In this document: positions 9,065-17,615 of the stretch, piece after piece
Layout: the number at the start of each line of letters is the position of its first letter
Position numbering within the stretch: position 1 is the stretch's first letter
Assembly: GCA_029552125.1 (NCBI GenBank)
Contig: JAKPEE010000069.1
Coordinates: 29,641 to 93,640, forward strand
DNA from: Bacillota bacterium
GTDB taxonomy: Bacteria; Bacillota; Dethiobacteria; DTU022
Reading direction: 5' to 3'
Length of the DNA stretch: 64,000 nt
Translations under genes and position numbers: made by a program
The notes under the pieces: generated by a model
Told to the model about the DNA's origin: nothing
Databases searched by the model: none
What the model saw: the letters and a program-made list of their open reading frames with translations, nothing else

Positions 9065-10126
9065 GTGAGAAAAGCAAGAATAACAAGGAAAGCAAAGAAG
9101 GTAATAAAAATTAGCAATAGTGGGAAAAATATCTCAAGCGGTGCCCTTTCCGTCGCCCTGTGCACTTACAACGGCGGCGCTTATTTACAGGAGCAGTTGG
9201 AAAGCATTGCCGCGCAGACCCTGCCGCCGGCGGAACTGGTTGTCTGTGACGACGGTTCCACGGACAATACCATGGCCCTGATCCGGGATTATGCACGGCG
9301 GGCGCCGTTTGCGGTGCGGCTTTATGACAACGAGCACCGTCTCGGCGTGATCGCCAATTATTCCCGGGCGGTGAGCCTGTGCCGCGGCGACTATATTGCC
9401 CTGTGCGACCAGGACGATCTCTGGTGCCCGGAAAAACTGGAACTGTCTCTGGACTGCATGCGCGGGGCGGAGGAAAGGTACGGCCAAAAGACACCTTTGA
9501 TGGTGCACAGCGATCTGCAGGTAGTAGACCTGCAAGGCCGGATCATGGCCGCGTCGTTGATGAAATCGCAAAATATACACCATGTCGAAGACGAGCCCCT
9601 GAAAACGCTGCTGGCGCAAAATTTTGTTACCGGCTGCACCGTTTTACTGAACCGCCCGCTGGCGGAAGCGGCCTTGCCGCTGCCTGAAAAGGCACTGATG
9701 CATGACTGGTGGTTTGCCCTGGTGGCTTCGGTCCTGGGCCGGATTGTTTTCTTGCCCCGCCCTACCGTATCCTACCGCCAGCACGGGGGCAACACCGTCG
9801 GCGCGAAAAAATTTATTTCCGTCAAAAGCGCTTCCCGCCTGGCCAGAGTAAAAGAGCTGGAGCATACCATTGCCCGCACCGTGGAGCAGGGCCTGGCTTT
9901 GCTGGACAGGCTGGAACAGAGAGGCACCGCGGCCCTTCCGCCTTACCTGGCCGGCTACCTTAAGGCGGCGCGGCAAAACGGCAAAGAGGCGGCAGCTTAT
10001 GCCCGCAGCCATGGCATCACCAAGCAGGGCCGGCTGCGCCGCTTCGTTTTTCTGCTGCTGCTGGCCAGGGGCCGTTATCTTGAATACCTGGAGGAAAATT
10101 GTGCGGCTGAGCGTAATTATTGTTAA
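9065..10126 (+). CDS. GT2 glycosyltransferase, rhamnosyltransferase-like
   Basis: A 353-residue GT-A enzyme. It has SVALCTYNGGAYL, VVCDDGSTDNT (nucleotide binding) and LCDQDDLWCPEKLE carrying the DxD-type metal motif. HDWWFALVAS and SYRQHGGNTVG are hallmarks of the group that contains RfbF/RgpA-like rhamnosyltransferases. GTG start with GGAG 8 bases before. The first 25 residues are very basic and may form a membrane-contact helix. It overlaps the next glycosyltransferase by 26 bases. Confidence 0.88.
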   Translation: MRKARITRKAKKVIKISNSGKNISSGALSVALCTYNGGAYLQEQLESIAAQTLPPAELVVCDDGSTDNTMALIRDYARRAPFAVRLYDNEHRLGVIANYSRAVSLCRGDYIALCDQDDLWCPEKLELSLDCMRGAEERYGQKTPLMVHSDLQVVDLQGRIMAASLMKSQNIHHVEDEPLKTLLAQNFVTGCTVLLNRPLAEAALPLPEKALMHDWWFALVASVLGRIVFLPRPTVSYRQHGGNTVGAKKFISVKSASRLARVKELEHTIARTVEQGLALLDRLEQRGTAALPPYLAGYLKAARQNGKEAAAYARSHGITKQGRLRRFVFLLLLARGRYLEYLEENCAAERNYC

Positions 10127-11018
10127 CTGGAATGCTAAGGAATTCCTGGAAAGATGCCTGAAATCTGTTTTTGCCAGCGAGTTTAAAGGGGACTTTGAGG
10201 TAATTGTCGTGGACAACAACTCTAGCGATAACAGCGTGGCTTTTGTCCGCGAAAACTACCCCTGCGCCCGGGTTCTGGCCAACCGGGAAAACACCGGTTT
10301 TGCCCGGGCCAACAATCAGGCCATCCGGGAAAGCCGGGGGGATTATATCCTGCTTTTGAATCCCGACACCGAGATCCGCAAGGAGACGCTGCAGGTTATG
10401 GTTGATTTTATGGACAGGAGGCCTGAATGCGGCATGGCCGGGTGCAGGGTTTTAAACCCCGACGGGACGCTGCAACTGGCCTGCCGCCGTAATATTCCCA
10501 CCCTGGCCGACGCCTTTTTTAAACTGATCGGTATCAGCCGCCTTTTCCCCCGCTCCGCCCGTTTTTCCCGCTACAACCTGACCTTTCTCTCGCCTGACGT
10601 GATGACCCGGGTTGATGCTGTATCCGGCGCTTTTCTCATGGCCCGCCGCGAGACGGTGGAAAAGATCGGGCTGCTGGATGAGCGTTTTTTCATGTACGGT
10701 GAAGACCTGGATTGGTGCTGGCGCTCCAGGCAGGCCGGGTATGTCAATTACTATGTGCCCGATACGGCCATTGTCCATTATCACGGCCAGAGCAGTAAAA
10801 AAAGGCCGTTTCGCACGGCTTACTACTTTTACCAGGCCATGTATCTTTTTTACTGCAAGCACAGTGCCCCCCGCTGGGCCTGGCCGCTGGTGCGGGCAGC
10901 CTCCCTGGCGGCGTTCGCCGTGGCTCTGCCCAAAACCGTCTGGACCTTAAAAAAAAGGTGGAGCCAGTCGCCGGGCGCCGGGGCAGGACAATGGATGGAC
11001 GGCGCGAATAATCTATAG
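10101..11018 (+). CDS. GT2 glycosyltransferase, rhamnosyltransferase-like
   Basis: A 305-residue family-2 transferase starting at a GTG (VRLSVIIVNWNAKEF) inside the end of the previous gene, with GGAGG 5 bases before it. It has VVDNNSSDNS, LLNPDTEI (the DxD-like metal site), DAVSGAFLMARRE and DERFFMYGEDLDWCWR, as in WbbL/RfbF-type rhamnosyltransferases. A C-terminal hydrophobic helix after residue 255 may anchor it to the membrane. The same frame is open further upstream, but that part overlaps a well-supported gene and has no ribosome site. Confidence 0.9.
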   Translation: MRLSVIIVNWNAKEFLERCLKSVFASEFKGDFEVIVVDNNSSDNSVAFVRENYPCARVLANRENTGFARANNQAIRESRGDYILLLNPDTEIRKETLQVMVDFMDRRPECGMAGCRVLNPDGTLQLACRRNIPTLADAFFKLIGISRLFPRSARFSRYNLTFLSPDVMTRVDAVSGAFLMARRETVEKIGLLDERFFMYGEDLDWCWRSRQAGYVNYYVPDTAIVHYHGQSSKKRPFRTAYYFYQAMYLFYCKHSAPRWAWPLVRAASLAAFAVALPKTVWTLKKRWSQSPGAGAGQWMDGANNL

Positions 11019-11047
11019 AAGAGCATGGGTGGCCGGAGGTGTAACGG

Positions 11048-12397
11048 ATGAAGCGTATCCTGGCAGTGAAAGCGATCGTCGATATCCTGCTCGTACACGC
11101 GGGTTATCTGCTTATATTTTGGATTCGGTCAACCCTGGAAGAGCATAATATCAGCGCCTATCTCACTGTGGCGCCCTGGCTGACCATAGCCGCTTTTATT
11201 ATCTTTTACAGCTACGGTTTTTACTCCCGTGCCTCGGTCCGCCATCAGTGGGACGAAATCTTCTCCAGCCTGGTTTGTGCCCTGGCCCTGCTGTGCTTGA
11301 GCGCCCTGGCCCTGTCATACATCCTCCAGCAGTACGGCTTTCCCCGTTTGTCCATTGTTTTTGCCGCCGTGGTGCAGATGCTGCTGCTCCTTGGTTGGCG
11401 GGCGATCACAGTACGCTGGTCTAAAAAATATGTGGAACCTTTTAAGCTGCTGTTGATCGGCCCGGAAGAGAGCGCCCTCGAGCGGCTAAGACAGTTCCAG
11501 AACGATCAATCGGGCCATTACCAGGTTCTGGCCATCTTAACCCCGGAGAAAAAAACGGCGCCGGAAGCCGTGCCTGTGCCTGTATATGAAGGCTACGAAA
11601 ATTTGGAGCGGGTCCTGGATCAAGTCCAGCCAAACAGCGTTCTGTTCTGTTCGGGCATACCGGATCGAATCCGCATGGAACTGCTCATGCAAACGCTTAC
11701 TTACGGCGCCGATATATTTATTGTCCCCGATTTTTACGATATCATGGTGGCCAAATCGCGGCTGGAACAGTTGAACAACATCCCCGCCTTTCGCCTGACC
11801 GGCTTTGCCGCCAGCAGGGAACAGCTCTGGAAAAGGGCGATGGATATTGCCCTCTCTCTTATATTTGGCCTTCCCGCCCTCATTTTTATCTTTCTCGCCG
11901 CCCTGGCCTTGAAAATCGAACTGCCCCGGGCTCCCGTTTTTTACACGCAGGAAAGGATCAGCCGGAAAGGGCGCGTATTCAAGCTGTACAAGCTGCGCAC
12001 CATGGTGCCGGATGCGGAAAAATATACCGGCCCCGTGCTCTCCGGCGCAGATGACCGGCGTGTCACCGCCGTGGGCAGGGTTTTAAGGCTTACCCGCATC
12101 GACGAACTGCCCCAGCTCTGGAATGTGCTTAAAGGCGAGATGAGCTTTATCGGGCCGCGGGCGGAAAGACCCTTTTTTGTGGAGCAGTACTCCCGTGACA
12201 TACCCGGGTACGATTACCGCCATGTTGTTAACAGCGGCATCACCGGCCTGGCCCAGATTGAAGGCAAATACAGCACCACTGCCGAGGACAAGCTCCGCTT
12301 TGACTTAATCTATGTGCAGACTTTTTCTCCGCTAAAGGATTTGCACATCCTGATGCATACAATCAAAGTGATGCTGCTTAAGAAAAAAGCGATGTAG
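11048..12397 (+). CDS. polyprenyl glycosylphosphotransferase (WbaP/WsaP-like)
   Basis: Starts glycan assembly by moving a sugar-1-phosphate from a nucleotide sugar to undecaprenyl phosphate in the membrane. The 449-residue protein has four N-terminal membrane segments (roughly 10-28, 41-60, 75-93, 101-120), a soluble Rossmann-like middle, a fifth hydrophobic hairpin (about 274-294) after KRAMDIA, and the catalytic domain with FYTQERISRKGRVFKLYKL, RIDELPQLWN and MSFIGPRAERP. GGAGGTG precedes the ATG. It ends the transferase run and, with dTDP-rhamnose synthesis, covers initiation and elongation. No flippase, polymerase or ABC exporter is in view; these may lie left of position 1. Confidence 0.93.
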   Translation: MKRILAVKAIVDILLVHAGYLLIFWIRSTLEEHNISAYLTVAPWLTIAAFIIFYSYGFYSRASVRHQWDEIFSSLVCALALLCLSALALSYILQQYGFPRLSIVFAAVVQMLLLLGWRAITVRWSKKYVEPFKLLLIGPEESALERLRQFQNDQSGHYQVLAILTPEKKTAPEAVPVPVYEGYENLERVLDQVQPNSVLFCSGIPDRIRMELLMQTLTYGADIFIVPDFYDIMVAKSRLEQLNNIPAFRLTGFAASREQLWKRAMDIALSLIFGLPALIFIFLAALALKIELPRAPVFYTQERISRKGRVFKLYKLRTMVPDAEKYTGPVLSGADDRRVTAVGRVLRLTRIDELPQLWNVLKGEMSFIGPRAERPFFVEQYSRDIPGYDYRHVVNSGITGLAQIEGKYSTTAEDKLRFDLIYVQTFSPLKDLHILMHTIKVMLLKKKAM

Positions 12398-12497
12398 TTT
12401 AGATAAGATAGAAGGAATTATGGGGTTACTGTCGAAACAGAAGAAGAATAATCCAACAATTCTTGCCTGGTGGAAAGCTATGGAGGGTTTTTGTGCA

Positions 12498-13034
12498 ATG
12501 AAAAAATTATATGTTGGACTGTTTTTGCTCTTAACCATCTTGCCGGCGTTTACAGGTTGCGGCCCCGAATATGTTTATGATCTGGAAAAATTTAATCACG
12601 TCAACGCCTATGTCCAGGAGATCGTGGCGGCCATTGAAGAAACCGCCTTTGATTTTGAACTCTGGGTGGTTGACCCGGGCAACGCGGAAAAATTGGAGTG
12701 GCTGGAAATGGACGCGGAATGGATCGAGGATATAAATTTACGTTATTTGACCGGTGATTTTCCGGATTATAGCGAACTTGAAACCTGGGTCGTCCCCGTC
12801 TCCAATGATAAAGAGCGCTGGACGATCAAGGGCTCAAGACTGGTTTCCGCCCTGGAGCAAATAGAGGCGTCCACCCCGGAACTGGCCGGGTTGATCTTCG
12901 AGCTGACCGGCGCAGGCGGCGATCTTTTTTTAAATACCAAGAGCGAAGAGATCAGGCCGGTCTTGAACAAAGCCCTGGAAGCGGCGACCGAACTGAAAGA
13001 ACTTTTTCGATTGCAGGAAATAAATGGCGATTGA
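12498..13034 (+). CDS. putative lipoprotein of unknown function
   Basis: A 178-residue protein with a signal peptide (MKKLYVGLFLLLTILPAFTGC) whose lipobox FTGC puts Cys21 at the processing site. The mature part is acidic, with alternating Trp/Leu heptad-like helices and no family I recognise. I chose the ATG at 12498, with GGAGG 11 bases upstream, over the in-frame ATG at 12420, because the longer form would put 26 polar residues before the signal peptide. It sits between the phosphosugar transferase and the LCP genes, so a role in export or attachment of the glycan is possible but only from context. Confidence 0.75.
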   Translation: MKKLYVGLFLLLTILPAFTGCGPEYVYDLEKFNHVNAYVQEIVAAIEETAFDFELWVVDPGNAEKLEWLEMDAEWIEDINLRYLTGDFPDYSELETWVVPVSNDKERWTIKGSRLVSALEQIEASTPELAGLIFELTGAGGDLFLNTKSEEIRPVLNKALEAATELKELFRLQEINGD

Positions 13035-13158
13035 CCTTTTCCCAATTTAGCGAGATTAATGGGCTGCCTGAACAACCCTGCCAGCGGTATGTATCTTTAT
13101 CTTAAAAGTGGAACTATCCTTGTTCAAAATGGTCACAGTTATAGAATCTTGTTATTTA

Positions 13159-13167
13159 TGCTATAAT
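13159..13167 (+). promoter_or_regulatory. extended -10 promoter of the first LCP gene
   Basis: TGC followed by TATAAT (13162-13167) is a consensus extended -10 element about 33 bases before the first start codon. The -35 position (about 13139-13144, TTATAG) is poor, as is usual with extended -10 promoters. Confidence 0.6.
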
Positions 13168-13199
13168 AGCAAGGCAGGCGCAAGAAGGGGGTAAATATA

Positions 13200-13232
13200 A
13201 TGAGATTTGGTCAAATTGTAAAAAATCAATGA
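13200..13232 (+). CDS. 10-codon upstream reading frame coupled to the LCP gene
   Basis: Behind a strong ribosome site (AAGAAGGGGG, 13182-13191) an ATG opens the peptide MRFGQIVKNQ and its stop codon overlaps the LCP start as ATGA (13229-13232). The LCP start itself has no ribosome site of its own. The simplest reading is a leader peptide whose translation delivers ribosomes to the LCP start. A frameshift that split the true N-terminus is the alternative. Confidence 0.4.
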   Translation: MRFGQIVKNQ

Positions 13233-15010
13233 CAGGTCTGAAAAACTTACTTAATAAAGCGGCTGCCTTTGTGAAACGGATCATGGCCAAAGTAATCTCA
13301 TACCTGAAAAATATGAAGCGAAAACAGATCATTATCGGGGCTGTAGCCCTGGTGCTTATTGCCGGAGTCGCATTTGCCGCCATATTTATCATGCAGGTCA
13401 CCGATCCCGAGTCGGTTATACTGGGCGGTATCAGGGGCGGCAAAGAGTACAGAGTTGATGAAGAATTTTCAGAAAAAACGGTCAACATTGCCGTGCTGGG
13501 ATTTGACCGCAATGCCGAAAGGGAAGAGTACGCCTATCTTTTTTTACCTGACTTTATCGCTGTTCTTTCCATCAATTTTGAAACGGACCAGGTATCATTT
13601 GTACGGGTGCTCCGTGACTCCTACGTACCCATTGCTGTAACCGGGATAAAAGACAAGATTAACCATTCCTATTACCACGGGTACCAGCATAGCAGCGGGC
13701 CGGATAAAGACGCCGACGGGCTGCAATGTACCCTGGATACGATCAGCAACGTTCTCGGCGGGATACCGATTCATTATTATGTTTCGGTGGACATGGACGG
13801 GCTGGCCTACATGGTCGACGCCCTCGGAGGCGTTGAATACAGGGTCAAGGAAGACCTGTACGACAAGTTTGGCAACAAAGTCCTGGGCAAGGGGACGCAC
13901 TACTTTGACGGGGAAGCTTTCGTTTTATTCGTGCGCCATCGCGATGATAATACCGGCCAGGATGTCGGGCGGGCTGCCAGGCAGTTTGATATCCTGGATG
14001 ACCTTTTTGAAAGTGTCAGGGACAGGGGCCTGTTAAAAAATGCACCCACTTTTTTCAAGGTTTATCGCGATTACGTCGACACCAATATGAGTTTGAAGCA
14101 GGTTGCAGCCCTGGCCTATTACGCCATGGATTTTGATCCGACCCATGATATTTTCTACGTTCTCGATGGCGAAAGCCAGACCAAGGACGGCATCTGGTAC
14201 TGGGTGCTCAATCAGGCCCAGCGCGTCCGGCTGATCAAGGAGGTTTTTGGTATAACCGTGGCCGCCTGGCCGCAGGAGGTCCTCACCGATACGCCGCCGC
14301 CGCCGCTTAAGTTTTTCGACTACAAGGTGGATTTTGATAAAAAAGGCAACCCGTCGGTAGAGCTTACCTGGGAGCCGGGAGATTCGAAGAAAGTGGTTTT
14401 CGAGCTCTACCGGAACGGTGAGCTGCTTGAAGAGTTGGAAGGCATCACCTATTATATCGATACCGATGTGGATCTATTTCAGACCTACAATTATACCCTG
14501 GTAGTGCGCCATTACCGGGCCAAGGGCGACCCGCACGGTCTCACTGTATACGTGGCGCCGCCCGCGGTGGAGGTGCCGGACGTGGTCGGCATGACAGAAA
14601 AGGAAGCCCAGAAGTTGATTGAAAATGCGGGGCTGGATTTCGTGCACGCTGAAGAGTTCAGCGATAAAGTGCCGAAGGGTATTGTGATCAAGACAGTGCC
14701 GGTCGCCGGTACCGAGGTGGAGCCGGGCAGCGCGGTGACCGTGGTGGTATCCCTGGGCCCTGTGCCTGAAAAACAGATACCTGATGCTGATCGTATAATT
14801 GGAAAGACTGAAGACCAAGTTAGGAGAATTCTGGAAGAGCTCAACTTGAATCTACGAATTGAAACAATAAAAAAAGAGTATAAAGAAGGTTTTGAGGATG
14901 GTCAGGTGTATAAAATAGTACCGGCCCCCGGGCAGACTGTAAGATACGGTGACACTGTCACTATTTATGTATCAAAAGGCCCAGAAGAGCCCGTAGATCC
15001 AGGTGAATAA
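13229..15010 (+). CDS. LytR-CpsA-Psr family ligase with FN3-like and two PASTA domains
   Basis: LCP enzymes move lipid-linked glycans onto peptidoglycan outside the membrane. This 593-residue protein has a basic cytoplasmic N-terminus, one membrane helix (about 33-55), the LCP domain from VNIAVLGFDRNAE (about 89) with RVLRDSYV (lipid-phosphate arginine) and DKINHSYYHG, then an FN3-like beta region (about 372-440) and two PASTA repeats (VPDVVGMTEKEAQ from 449, IPDADRIIGKTEDQV from 517). PASTA domains bind uncrosslinked wall and normally sit on PknB kinases or PBPs. The last 230 bases are clearly AT-richer than the rest, so the second PASTA may be a later addition. Translation appears coupled to the short frame at 13200. 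Confidence 0.92.
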   Translation: MTGLKNLLNKAAAFVKRIMAKVISYLKNMKRKQIIIGAVALVLIAGVAFAAIFIMQVTDPESVILGGIRGGKEYRVDEEFSEKTVNIAVLGFDRNAEREEYAYLFLPDFIAVLSINFETDQVSFVRVLRDSYVPIAVTGIKDKINHSYYHGYQHSSGPDKDADGLQCTLDTISNVLGGIPIHYYVSVDMDGLAYMVDALGGVEYRVKEDLYDKFGNKVLGKGTHYFDGEAFVLFVRHRDDNTGQDVGRAARQFDILDDLFESVRDRGLLKNAPTFFKVYRDYVDTNMSLKQVAALAYYAMDFDPTHDIFYVLDGESQTKDGIWYWVLNQAQRVRLIKEVFGITVAAWPQEVLTDTPPPPLKFFDYKVDFDKKGNPSVELTWEPGDSKKVVFELYRNGELLEELEGITYYIDTDVDLFQTYNYTLVVRHYRAKGDPHGLTVYVAPPAVEVPDVVGMTEKEAQKLIENAGLDFVHAEEFSDKVPKGIVIKTVPVAGTEVEPGSAVTVVVSLGPVPEKQIPDADRIIGKTEDQVRRILEELNLNLRIETIKKEYKEGFEDGQVYKIVPAPGQTVRYGDTVTIYVSKGPEEPVDPGE

Positions 15011-15059
15011 GATTAAGTACTTTTGAACAATATTCAGTTCAAAACATCGAAAAGCATGG

Positions 15060-15088
15060 GGCAACCCGTTATCGGGTTGCCTTTTTTT
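15060..15088 (+). terminator. rho-independent terminator
   Basis: GGCAACCCG (15060-15068) and CGGGTTGCC (15073-15081) form a perfect 9-bp stem with a TTAT loop, followed by seven T (15082-15088). It ends the transcript of the first LCP gene. Confidence 0.93.
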
Positions 15089-15159
15089 CAACTATAATAA
15101 TTACTCAGGCTGTATGGTTTGCAAAAGAATTAGCGCTTTTGCTCCTGCCCGGGCTAATT

Positions 15160-15195
15160 CCCTCTCCCCCGGCGGGAGAGGGCTGGGGTGAGGGG
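15160..15195. repeat. CCCTCTCCC/GGGAGAGGG hairpin repeat with GGGGTGAGGGG tail
   Basis: CCCTCTCCC (15160-15168) and GGGAGAGGG (15174-15182) pair perfectly around a 5-base loop (CCGGC), followed by CTGGGGTGAGGGG. The same 9-bp stem with a 5-base loop recurs at 16574-16596. The rest of the gap 15011-15464 has a terminator at its left and a promoter at its right. Confidence 0.7.
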
Positions 15196-15370
15196 GGAGA
15201 TCCCTCTTTTAGCCGGTTGCCTGAGCAGTAACGTTAAGTTAATGAAAACACGGGAGAACTAGTCTTTTCCGATTTTCCCAGGATAGGCCAGTAAGTGAGA
15301 AAAACATTTTGTGGACAACCGGGCAAAGGGTAAAGATATTGGCATTCGCCTGGTGTTAAGGCAATTTAAT

Positions 15371-15399
15371 TTGACCGATGCGGCGGCGGATAATATAAT
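15371..15399 (+). promoter_or_regulatory. sigma-A-type promoter of the second LCP gene
   Basis: TTGACC (15371-15376), a 17-base spacer and TATAAT (15394-15399) make a near-consensus promoter 65 bases before the ATG at 15465, downstream of the terminator that closes the first LCP unit. Confidence 0.82.
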
Positions 15400-15464
15400 A
15401 AGAGCATGGACAAGGGCGCGGCTTACCGCGCCCGCATTCTGTCCGCCTAGAAAGATGATCAACC

Positions 15465-16472
15465 ATGCGCCGCCGCAGTAAAACGGCCCTCGTAGTGCTT
15501 CTTGCCTTTGCCCTGTTTGCGGCCGCCCTGGCCGCCTTTTCCATCTACCTGCTCGACCCGCAGCGCCTGTTTGCCCGGGCGGAGGGCAGGAGCGAAACAG
15601 TTGAAAAAGAAGATTTTGCCGGGGAGGACCGGATCAACATTGCCCTGCTCGGCTTTGACCGCTCCGCCGAGCGGGATAAAACCTTTACCATTTACCGGCC
15701 CGATACTATTATGATTGCTTCATTGGAGCTAGAAAAGGGGACGGTTTCCCTGGTCAATATTCCCCGCGACAGTTATGTCGCCATTGCCGGCGGCGGGGGA
15801 TACGATAAAATTAACCACGCCTATATGCACGGCTATTACCGGCCGGGGGCGGATGATCCCCACCAAAGCGGCATTGAAACGACCCTGCAGACGATTGAAG
15901 ATTTTCTCGGCGGCGTGCCGGCGCATTATTATGTTGCCCTGGACATGGACGCCGTGGTGGAGATTGTCGACCGGTTGGGTGGAGTGGACTACGAGGTGGA
16001 ATACCCGGTGCGGGCTGATTTCGGCCGCGGGGAGCTTTTACTGGAGGAGGGCTTCCAGCGCCTGGATGGCCGCAGCTTTTTAACTTATATCCGCGATCGC
16101 AGTGTCGGAGGGGACATCGGCCGATCCCGGCGCCAGCAGCAGGTTTTGATCGCCGCCTTTAGCCAGCTTAAGAATAAGGGCAGTCTTTCCAGCCTCCCTG
16201 CCCTCTACCGGTCGCTCCAGGACAACCTGGAGACAAACCTATCCCCCGCCCAGGTGGCATCCCTGGCCATGTTCGGTACGCGCGTGGAACCGGAGCAAAT
16301 CCGGACTTATGTCTTTCCAGGTAGTATCCAGTTCGCGCCCCAAGGAGAGATAGACGTTTCTTACGTGGTCATTGACGAGGAAGCCCGGGTGGAGTTAATC
16401 AGGGAGGTTTTTGGCGCCGCGGTGGAACAGAGGGCCCAGATTGTTTTACCGGGCCGGCGCCGCGACGCTTAA
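15465..16472 (+). CDS. LytR-CpsA-Psr family protein
   Basis: A second glycan-to-peptidoglycan ligase, 335 residues: short basic N-terminus, one membrane helix (about 8-30), and the LCP domain with INIALLGFDRSAERD, VNIPRDSYVAI (catalytic and lipid-contact arginines), DKINHAYMHGYY and DIGRSRRQQQV. It lacks the C-terminal FN3/PASTA tail of its neighbour. It has its own promoter and is followed by a hairpin repeat instead of a classic terminator. Two LCP paralogues side by side suggest different glycan substrates or partial redundancy, as known for B. subtilis Tag proteins. Confidence 0.94.
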   Translation: MRRRSKTALVVLLAFALFAAALAAFSIYLLDPQRLFARAEGRSETVEKEDFAGEDRINIALLGFDRSAERDKTFTIYRPDTIMIASLELEKGTVSLVNIPRDSYVAIAGGGGYDKINHAYMHGYYRPGADDPHQSGIETTLQTIEDFLGGVPAHYYVALDMDAVVEIVDRLGGVDYEVEYPVRADFGRGELLLEEGFQRLDGRSFLTYIRDRSVGGDIGRSRRQQQVLIAAFSQLKNKGSLSSLPALYRSLQDNLETNLSPAQVASLAMFGTRVEPEQIRTYVFPGSIQFAPQGEIDVSYVVIDEEARVELIREVFGAAVEQRAQIVLPGRRRDA

Positions 16473-16573
16473 ATCAGGAGCCGGCTCCGGCTACCGTTTA
16501 TATCACGGGAAAGATAACCCGTACATCCCTGCCCTCCCCCCCGCCAGCCAACCAGCGCTGGAATCCAGAAATT

Positions 16574-16596
16574 CCCTCTCCCCTGGTGGGAGAGGG
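16574..16596. repeat. second CCCTCTCCC/GGGAGAGGG hairpin repeat
   Basis: CCCTCTCCC (16574-16582), loop CTGGT, GGGAGAGGG (16588-16596): same stem and loop length as the copy at 15160, differing only in the loop. It lies just after the second LCP gene. Confidence 0.7.
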
Positions 16597-16695
16597 TAGA
16601 AGGTGCGGGAGCGGTTAACGCCCTGTTTTCTAGATTCACGGGGCTCAGCACAGTAAACGGCAGTTAAATTGTCTGGACCTGGTTAGCCAGGGCGA

Positions 16696-16713
16696 TATAA
16701 TTAGCGGTATAAT
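16696..16713 (+). promoter_or_regulatory. tandem TATAAT boxes before pyrF
   Basis: TATAAT occurs at 16696-16701 and again at 16708-16713, 38 bases before the pyrF start. No well-spaced TTGACA-like box was found, so this is only a promoter candidate. Confidence 0.35.
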
Positions 16714-16750
16714 GATTTAGGAAATTTACCGATCGCAGCCAAAAGGGGGC

Positions 16751-17470
16751 TTGAGCATCATTAAAGCTGAAGAAAGAATTATCTGCGCCCTGGATGTGCA
16801 CCAGGCCGCTGAAGCAAAGCGCCTGGTGGAGCAACTGGACGGCCTGGTGAGCTTTTTTAAAGTGGGGATGCTCCTCTACCTCACCGGCGGTATGCAGTTT
16901 GTGCAGTGGTTACAAAAACGCGGGCTTAAAGTATTTCTGGATCTGAAACTTTACGATGTTCCCGACACCGTCGGCCCGGCCGTGCGCGCGGCTGCCGCGG
17001 CGGGTGTGCAGATGCTCACCGTGCACGGCAACCGGGATATATTGCAGCGGGCGGGGGAAGCGGCTGCCGGAACCGGGTTGAATGTCCTGGCGGTAACGGT
17101 TTTGACCAGCCTGGATCAAAACGATCTGGCGGAGTTGGGCTACCCCGTGGCCGTGGCAGACCTGGTGTTGAACCGCGCCCGCTGGGCCGTGGAAAGCGGC
17201 TGTGCCGGAGTAATTGCGTCACCGCGGGAAGCGGGGAGGCTGCGCAGTGAACTGGGCCGGGATCCTCTCCTGGTGACGCCCGGTATCCGGCCGGCTGGAT
17301 TTGCGGTTGGAACGCATAAGCGGGCGGCTACACCGGGTCAGGCTATCCGCGACGGCGCCGATTACCTGGTTATCGGGCAGCCCATCATTAAATCTGCGGA
17401 GCCGCTGCGGGTTGTGGAAGCGATAATCGGCGAAATCAAGGCGGCGGACGAGTGCAATCCGGATCAATAG
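16751..17470 (+). CDS. pyrF: orotidine 5'-phosphate decarboxylase
   Basis: Converts OMP to UMP, the last step of pyrimidine synthesis. The 239-residue TIM barrel has the family signature DLKLYD (Asp64, Lys66, Asp69 form the catalytic Asp-Lys-Asp array), ICALDV at the first strand, TVHG, and TPGIRP...KRAATPGQAIRDGADYLVIGQPI for phosphate binding. TTG start with AAAGGGGG 3 bases upstream of the spacer. It stands alone here, without other pyr genes, between the LCP gene and an unknown protein. Confidence 0.96.
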   Translation: MSIIKAEERIICALDVHQAAEAKRLVEQLDGLVSFFKVGMLLYLTGGMQFVQWLQKRGLKVFLDLKLYDVPDTVGPAVRAAAAAGVQMLTVHGNRDILQRAGEAAAGTGLNVLAVTVLTSLDQNDLAELGYPVAVADLVLNRARWAVESGCAGVIASPREAGRLRSELGRDPLLVTPGIRPAGFAVGTHKRAATPGQAIRDGADYLVIGQPIIKSAEPLRVVEAIIGEIKAADECNPDQ

Positions 17471-17615
17471 CATAAGCTGAAGTAATAATAGGGGACGGGG
17501 CGTCTTACTAAATACACGGCCGCACAGCCAGGCTAAACAGGAGAGGCGTTCATAAACGGTTTTTCTACGGCGATTGTTACCGCTGTAGGGTAAGACAGAG
17601 GAAGGAGGCAGTTTT

